A program made the position numbers and the translations under genes. A stretch of 64,000 bases of DNA from Nautilus pompilius (lineage: Eukaryota; Mollusca; Cephalopoda; Nautilida; Nautilidae): contig JACATO010000686.1 in the NCBI GenBank assembly GCA_018389105.1, positions 124,001-188,000 on the forward strand, in the 5' to 3' direction. Under the pieces are notes generated by a model that worked only from the letters and a program-made list of their open reading frames with translations, was not told the DNA's origin and searched no databases. Below, piece after piece: positions 57,441 to 64,000 of this stretch (its first letter is position 1; each line of letters opens with the position of its first letter).

Positions 57441-59539
57441 CCAAAGAAAAATATAATGTGCTAGAGTTAATGGCAACCTCCATGGCATACATACAAACAA
57501 TTTATGAAGGTCTATGAATAAAAAGTAAGAAACACACAATTTCTAAATCCCCAGTGAGCTACAATCCAGCATTAATGTACAAAATTACTGGATTTACTCA
57601 AGACCAGAAAACTGGTGACACACTTTGGTTATTAACCTCTCAAAGATAGAAGACATTTTTTGTTCTTTCACAGGAAAAAACTGAATTTTCCAGCAGACAT
57701 GTTTAATATATTGAAGGTCTAAATAAAATATTTGTACTGGTTCCTCATTTTTCTGATCCACTAAAGATAAACACCACATGTATAATATTTTAAAAGGGAA
57801 GAAATGATAAAACAAACAAAGCTAAACAATAATAAAAGGTATACAGGTATAAATAAGTCCATGCATTTTCAGGTAAAGACAAAAGGCTCTAACATGGATG
57901 TGGTGCATATCTGAAGTTGGAATGGAGTAGAATCATTACGTTTTACATATGGACAGCCCCAAGTTTTCAAAGAGAGACAGTAAAACCTACCTATATTCAT
58001 AATTTTGTTATTTTCATTTTAAAAATAATTAACTAACTTTGCCAGAAGCAGCTGAAAGGAAAGTATAGAATAAATTGCTGATCGGTATATTTGTCAGAGT
58101 TCACAGAAATTTCATTTTGCCTTCCAGCAGTAATTAGCAGCCACAAAAAAATGCATGATAAGCTTAGCAAATGAACAGTTTTATCTGATTTATTCCTGTT
58201 TCATTCTGTATACATGAAGGAATTTTTTCAACTTCAACATTATTTTGTTTGATTCAGTAATATGCTGTACTTAGTGCTTCAACTTTTGTTAGTAGCCCCT
58301 TATTTTTTCTCTTATTTTAAAATACAGGTCTGACATCAAATTATTATTAATTCTCAGAACTTGACATTTCCCATGATTCCGTGTCCTTAATTCAGGTGTG
58401 GCGGGGAATTTCTGAGCAGCTATTTACCATGCCATGTCAAGTGATTAGATGATGATGAATGAGACTAATGCGTTCCAGTGACATGAGGGAAATAGTAAAC
58501 ATCCTGCCACTGATACTTTATGCACAGAATAGGCTGTTGCCAGAAATGCAGTGATGACGACAATGCCTCTCAGTTGTCAAAGCATCAACATCATCAAGTA
58601 ACAGATCTGCATAGAAATGAATCCACTTGCCAAGTTGTTTGACACAAGCCAGTGGTTGCGTATGTGAATAAAACCCAACGCCATAATGCAAAAAAAAAAA
58701 AAAAATATTGGCCATCTCCTCACATATTGGCAGTCCCTAATCTTCACAAATGATTCAGATTTCTGTCAATTCACATCCCCTAGAGAAAGACTGAAGCTTT
58801 TGATCCAGTGTATATAAGCATTTGTCAACCACAGCAGATCTGGAGCAATGGCGTAGCTTGGAAGGCCTAGGTTGTTTCTTTGGGCCTAAATATAAACCTC
58901 ATGGCAATATCCTGACAGACAACTAAAAGAAACAGGTGAGTGGCTGAAACCAATCCTCAAAGCATCAGAGTAATACCCGCAAACTTTATGGGAAAATCTG
59001 AACCAGATAACCATAGATAATCACCTAAATTCAATGGGTGCCTCTACTAAATACTGAAAATCACTTTTCGAACCATCATTGTGTGTACAAATACACAAAA
59101 CAGATATACATGTACAACATGTAGTGTTCAAATTATCATGACAAAGGTCTGTATCTCTACTTTAGTCTGATACCAGCCATGTCCAATGCTCAAAGACAAC
59201 ACATTCTTAGTTATTTATTTCCTCATTTCCTTTCAAACTCTACACTTTTGCCTGCTGACTTTTATTTTTTAATCAGAAACTTGAAAATAGAAAAGTCAAC
59301 CTCTTCAGCTTGTCTGCTCTTTAGATAATCAAAGTAAGAGAAGACAAAGTAGGAAGAAAAAAAGAGTGAACTACAGTAGCAGACAAAATCATTGCACTAA
59401 TGTATTTGTTTTTTTCTTCTCAATAGGTATATAGTTTTGTAAACAACTAGGTTAACCTGCAAGTAAATAAATAAAATATAATAAACATGCTAATAATATA
59501 TATAATAAAATAAATAAATACTGGGACTGACAAGGAATA
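57441..59539. other. Intronic DNA
   Basis: AT-rich; a complex stretch at 58375-58470 contains paired TAATGC and GATTAG words. A TGGCGTAGCTTGGAAGGCC phrase near 58849 resembles one end of a hAT-type element, but no partner end was found. Confidence 0.4.
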
Positions 59540-59790
59540 GGACCCAATTTTTGATTCCTGGTCAGTCTATACCTTCCTGGCATGGGTTCTTCTCGCTCTT
59601 CTTCACTAGCCAATCATGTAGCTTTCCTAGCCAAAGTCAGAAATGCTGGGCCCCTCATGGGCACAGGATGGGCAATGCTCTCTATAAAATAACCGTGGCA
59701 CTGTGCTCCCTCACCAGGGTTGTCTTCAATGTAGAGTTGTTGTGTCCATCAATGAATTTATGCTTGAGAAAAATTAATATGCCACGTGGG
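59540..59790 (+). mobile_element. SINE-like repeat, copy E
   Basis: Starts with TTTTTGATTCCTGGTCAG (box-B-like). CTTCCTGGCATGG, CTTCTCGCTCTTCTTCAC and CCAAAGTCAGAAATGCTGGG follow, ending TCACCAGGGTTGTCTTCAAT and GTAGAGTTGTTG. It is the most complete copy of the body of the family. Confidence 0.7.
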
Positions 59791-60689
59791 TATGTAGGCT
59801 GGAATTTCACCTAAATACCCTGCTGAACTTTGTGACAAAAGCTGTGGCAGAGGGTGAGCTTGGAAAAAGGAGTGTAGAATTAAAAGAAACGGTTGGCCTA
59901 AGAGTGCCTAGTTATACCAAAACAGAAAAACCAGCAGAACTCTGAAAAAGACAGAGCGACCAAAGTAAATTCATCCTAGCGAGCTGGCATCAGAATCTTA
60001 GAGTCTCGCCACCAACACAAGCAAGCATTTTACCATGGCAACTAGCCCACCACAAATTTACATCAGTAACCGGTAGTCCACTCAATTGCTTTTTTTCTCT
60101 CTCTCTCTCTCCCTCCCTCCCTCCCCAGCTCTTCAAGAGAAACCGATGTATGTCGTTTTTCTTTATTTATGCTTTGGTTCCATTGCTAAAATTACTGATC
60201 ACTAATCACTGATATCACTAATTATCAAATGCGTGTAAGAGCTAACTAGTTTAATTTTTTCCCATATCAGTCGTTCAGCTGCCACCGTTTGTTGTGTGTT
60301 ACAGAATTCTTCGAACCGAAGCAAAACCAACCAAACAAACAAATCAATACGGAAAAAAGATGTCCCTATAATAAGTGTACAAAAAACAAAACTGAATAAA
60401 CTAATTATCTTAAAGATGCGTTTACCGAATGCTGGCAGCGTAACTAAAGCATTTTACGTGATGTATTTTTTAAATATTTTTTTACCATTTCCTTAAACAC
60501 TGAGTGGCCAAAGTTGAAGACTCATTTCACATATAATAAATTTCATAATACGTTTAGTTGCTTGCAAATACACTTGTGTTCAAAATTACAAGAAAACCAC
60601 AAAAACAGTTATCTTTATTTCCCCCTTCCAACACTTCATTGTTAACGAAAATGTATAAATTCCAGCAAACTCTTTCCCAAGTCAGATGA
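59791..60689. other. Intronic DNA
   Basis: Contains a CT-rich microsatellite at about 60096-60124; otherwise AT-rich with no gene recognised. Confidence 0.5.
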
Positions 60690-61700
60690 ACCAATGAATG
60701 TCAGGCATAAACACGATGAATTGTTGCACCTTTCAAGTATATAACTGCTGCAATTATTTTCAGCATCCAGTTCGGTAGTTTTTGAAAATTCTGCTTTGTA
60801 AGTAACCCCCCCCCCACATTTCTCTTGCGAGTAGTTCCATAGCTGACTGACATCAGTTGAAACTCAATCATTTGGGTTAGTCTGAGAGATCCAAACCATA
60901 ATTTTATGAGGCCCATCTCATTATAGCAAGGTACTGTCTAATGAATTTTGCAGTGTGCTTTGGATTATCTTATTGTTGTATAAAAGCATCACATAGCAAA
61001 CAATACCCTGTTCAGAACATCACGAAGTGTCTTTTTTTTCCTTTGTGAGAGATCCATCCATTTTTTTTTTTATTATTGAGTCCTCAGCAGAATAACTCCT
61101 TACTGTCACCTATCCATCACCGTACTTAATTGTAGACTAAATGCAGCTCTTCTTATACTTGTCTCTGGCCTTTCCACTAACATACTGCCATTACTTAGAA
61201 GCAAATATTTAAAACCTGCTATCTCATCCAAATGCAAAGCATTTCACAATTGCTCAAAGGTGTGGTTCTGGTGTAGTTTAGTCCAGTCAGGTCACTTTTT
61301 TTCTTGATACCATTTTATAAACAGGACTTTCTAGTTGCTACTTGGCTTACCAATCCAACCTCTTTTAAGTATATTTTAGTGATGGAGATTGAGATGCGGA
61401 CTGTTGCAAAAGAATATCGTAATCAACAGTTAACCAGCTACCTGTATCTTCCCCATTCCACAGTTTTTTTTCTCTTTCTTCACCAGCTCTTAAGTTCGTG
61501 GCCGAGCCGTTTGACTTTGCTCTCTGTCTGGGCCATTTGTACACCATCCTGTGTAACTCTACAAATTTCCACTGGGAGTCCAGCTTTATTAAGAGTAACG
61601 ATGGATGGCTTTTGCCATTTTCATTTGCCAAAAAAAAAAAAAGCAATAGCACTCGTGAATAACAAAGCCTATTAACATCTATACCAAAGGATAGCATGAG
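60690..61700 (-). pseudogene. Decayed Tc1-like transposase
   Basis: On the minus strand the blocks come in the right order. A linker phrase resembling TLKEVGLVSQVATRK lies near 61330-61380, and KYGDG, a stop, then VTVRSYSAED near 61090-61140. The second-catalytic block FIQQ, stop, DNPKHTAKFIRQYL lies near 60930-60990, and the C-terminal LPNWMLKIIAAVIYLKGATI at 60720-60780. Numerous stops and frame changes show long inactivity. A ten-C run at 60806-60815 interrupts the C-terminal part. Confidence 0.7.
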
Positions 61701-64000
61701 CTAATGATTTAAAATTGGTGGCAAGAAATGATACTGATATCATCATGCTCTCAATATGATCTAGATTTTACAAAGTTGAAATTGATGGTTTATACATCCT
61801 GACACGGTTCGTTGAATTTTTAATAATTTTTCTAGTAGAATAATGAAGTTTCATTAGCAATAAAGTGTTTAGCTATCTTCACGTGGTTTGCCCGTGCTAC
61901 TGAACATCAGCGTGAGCATTTAACTGTTGTGAAGTACAACAGTGACACAAGATGTCACAATAAGTTCAATATGCTGAAACCATAACAATCAAACTATCCT
62001 CCTGTTGTTGTTGTTATTAAACAGGGTGTCCAAAATTATGTGGTCATCAAGTTACTTTTAGAAAGACAGAAATTCTATTTTTACTTCTGACAGCTTGCTG
62101 CACATGCGTTATACTTCCTTTTTTTAAAGAAATCTTTAAACTTGTTCCACATGAACTATAATGATACGTACTCTTCGCCTGCCATGTTCGAGCGAAGACT
62201 GACTAGGGCAGCAAAAGGGCAAAGACAGAGACGCCTGTCTGGTATAAAGTATCAACTAGAACAAAATGAAAAGGTTCTACCGGCAGAAATAGGTTGATCT
62301 TCACTGCTTAGCTATTTTACCAGATTTATCCCCCGTACTTGTGGAATTCCCAAACAAAACTGTTTTTAAAACAAATTCGAATGAAATTTCAAACTTCAAT
62401 CCATTAATACAAGAAATTCAAATCTTTGATCCTGACCCAAGTATCAAACAAAAATGTGCTCAAAATGTTATTTCAAACCTGAGCAGCTTTCACTATTGAG
62501 CCACACCTGTTAATTAACTTTTCATTATGATGATGAATTATGTCACCTGCTTACTTGTGATGAAATATTCATTTTTTTTAACCTTGTGCTGGTAGGGACC
62601 ATAGCATGTGATTATTGATTCTGGAGCAGCAGTTGTCAGCATCAATTATCTATATTAGTCAATCATACGCTGTGGTTCATCAATTGTCTCCTGAAATTTG
62701 CTAAACCTTGGTGATGATCCAGGTAAAAATCACCCCAGAACTGTAGGTTCATTAGTTAGTTCAGTTACTACTAAGGTGATGGGAAATCACCAGACTAACT
62801 CCTTTATTTTCTATAAATAAAATATCACCTGTAATTTCCCATTCTTATCTTTACAAGTTCCAGCATAAATCCAGATTACTGAAGCCTGTTAATAGCTGTG
62901 TGTGCAAAACTCTTAATTATCATGCCAGCCTTCATCAGCTCTCTCTCCTAAAATCTAGACCTAATGTGCTTCATCTTTTGCATACTTTATGCCTGAAATA
63001 CGACAAATTTCCAATGAACTTATGCAAAACTCTTTCCAATAATTCAACATCTCTCTCTAAATACAGACCTCGTGCTCGCACAGTACATTTAACAATGGAA
63101 TTAAGAATTTCTTTAATTTTTACAGCTTTGTTAATTATTCATAGAATTCTGCTTTTCCTGCAAGGTTTTCATTAATGGCAAAACCCTAAAATCTTCTCAA
63201 ACTACATTTTCTGATTAGCCACACCCTATATAATAACTAATTTCTCTCCCGTCTGAAGAACTATACACTCTGAGTGTCTCACATTAAAAGCCTGTTTTTC
63301 AAATTGGCTGACCAGTCTGACATGTCCATTACGTTATTACGTACAGCCCACATGGAAATAATTCAAAGTGTCATAATATTGCTAACCCTAACCCCAACAT
63401 CCCAAGAGGGGCAAGATATCACCAATGCCAGATGACGAGTTTTCACAAAACATTCATGATGAGCGATGCTTATTGCATCTTGGGTTCTGTCTGCATAGTC
63501 CATCCTCTCGATGATAAAAACAAGCAACAAAACTATCATCGAGACGCTACAAATAGTTATCCTGTTGTAATAAAGAAATCACCATTAACCCATTTGCGGC
63601 TAATCCTACCAAGAAGAGGAGAAGAACATAAGCAATCAATCAAAAAAAAAATAACAATGAAAAAGATTTTTTTAACAAGTAAATAGTGAAACCTATCTGA
63701 AAATGTCATACAGCAGAAGGTGAAAACATTTAGAAAATAAATAAAGATGTGCACATTTTAGCAAAAAAAGGAGTGGAGGGGTTTCCTATATATTTATTAA
63801 AATATTATTACCACCCCCCACTGTTTCACAAACTAAGGTAAAGTGCGGCTTACCTTGTCAATGCAGAGGTGAGGTGGGGACACAAAGCTAAAGTGAAAGT
63901 ACATTTTTTGATGCTCAATGAAATAAGGATGCACACATAAAAAACCAGTTGACCCCTGCCATTATTTTCCTTGTGTAAATATGGTTAAAAGGTTTTAATG
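61701..64000. other. AT-rich DNA to the window end
   Basis: No gene was recognised. ACAGGGTGTCCAAAATTATG near 62022 resembles a transposon terminus but has no visible partner. A strong minus-strand splice donor (AAG/GTAAGC) stands at about 63855. Confidence 0.45.

Larger units (their letters stand above)
27354..64000 (-). other. Large 5' intron or upstream region of the zinc-finger gene
   Basis: The exon at 27097-27353 begins in mid-codon, so at least one exon must lie at higher coordinates. None was convincingly found up to 64000, so the region is most simply one intron of more than 36 kb. Vertebrate ZNF423 and ZNF521 also have very long early introns rich in enhancers. No other gene with recognisable protein homology was seen. 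Individual repeats and candidate regulatory blocks are listed separately. Confidence 0.55.

Noticed and set aside
62022-62080. ACAGGGTGTCCAAAATTATG transposon-terminus-like word
   Set aside because: No inverted partner or target duplication was found within the window.

Overview
The window is animal nuclear DNA: AT-rich, with GT-AG spliced genes, long introns, microsatellites and many Tc1/mariner, SINE-like and hAT-like repeats. The two genes are clear orthologues of animal proteins. Both differ from the vertebrate versions about as much as an invertebrate would, and the zinc-finger protein carries extra C-terminal fingers that vertebrate members lack. I read the host as an invertebrate, perhaps a lophotrochozoan such as a mollusc; the phylum is a guess.

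Layout. (1) Positions 1-10.2 kb, + strand: the last five exons of cytochrome c1 (CYC1, respiratory complex III). The 5' exons lie before the window. Its introns hold a dead Tc1-like transposase, a 13-copy 52-bp tandem array with a five-unit higher-order pattern, and a hairpin MITE. (2) Positions about 10.4-27.4 kb, - strand, convergent with CYC1: the last six exons of a giant C2H2 zinc-finger gene of the ZNF423/ZNF521 (Oaz) family. It has 34 visible fingers and an acidic Ser/Thr-rich tail. One exon of 3,092 bp encodes most of the fingers. (3) Positions 27.4-64 kb: no convincing exon. This is best read as the large 5' intron or upstream region of the same zinc-finger gene. It holds a second Tc1 copy, an internally deleted mariner, several decayed transposases, hAT-like non-autonomous elements, SINE-like copies, two kinds of minisatellite, and several information-rich blocks that look like regulatory DNA, including a consensus-matching CTCF motif.

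The two genes share no pathway: CYC1 is a housekeeping mitochondrial gene and the ZNF423/521 homologue is a developmental regulator. Their tails converge within a few hundred bases. The most notable signals are the higher-order 52-bp array, the disabling deletion shared by both Tc1 copies, the hairpin MITE family (six copies), the ~80-bp unit forming two arrays 25 kb apart, and the C-terminal finger extension. I found no tRNA or rRNA gene, CRISPR array or bacterial feature.
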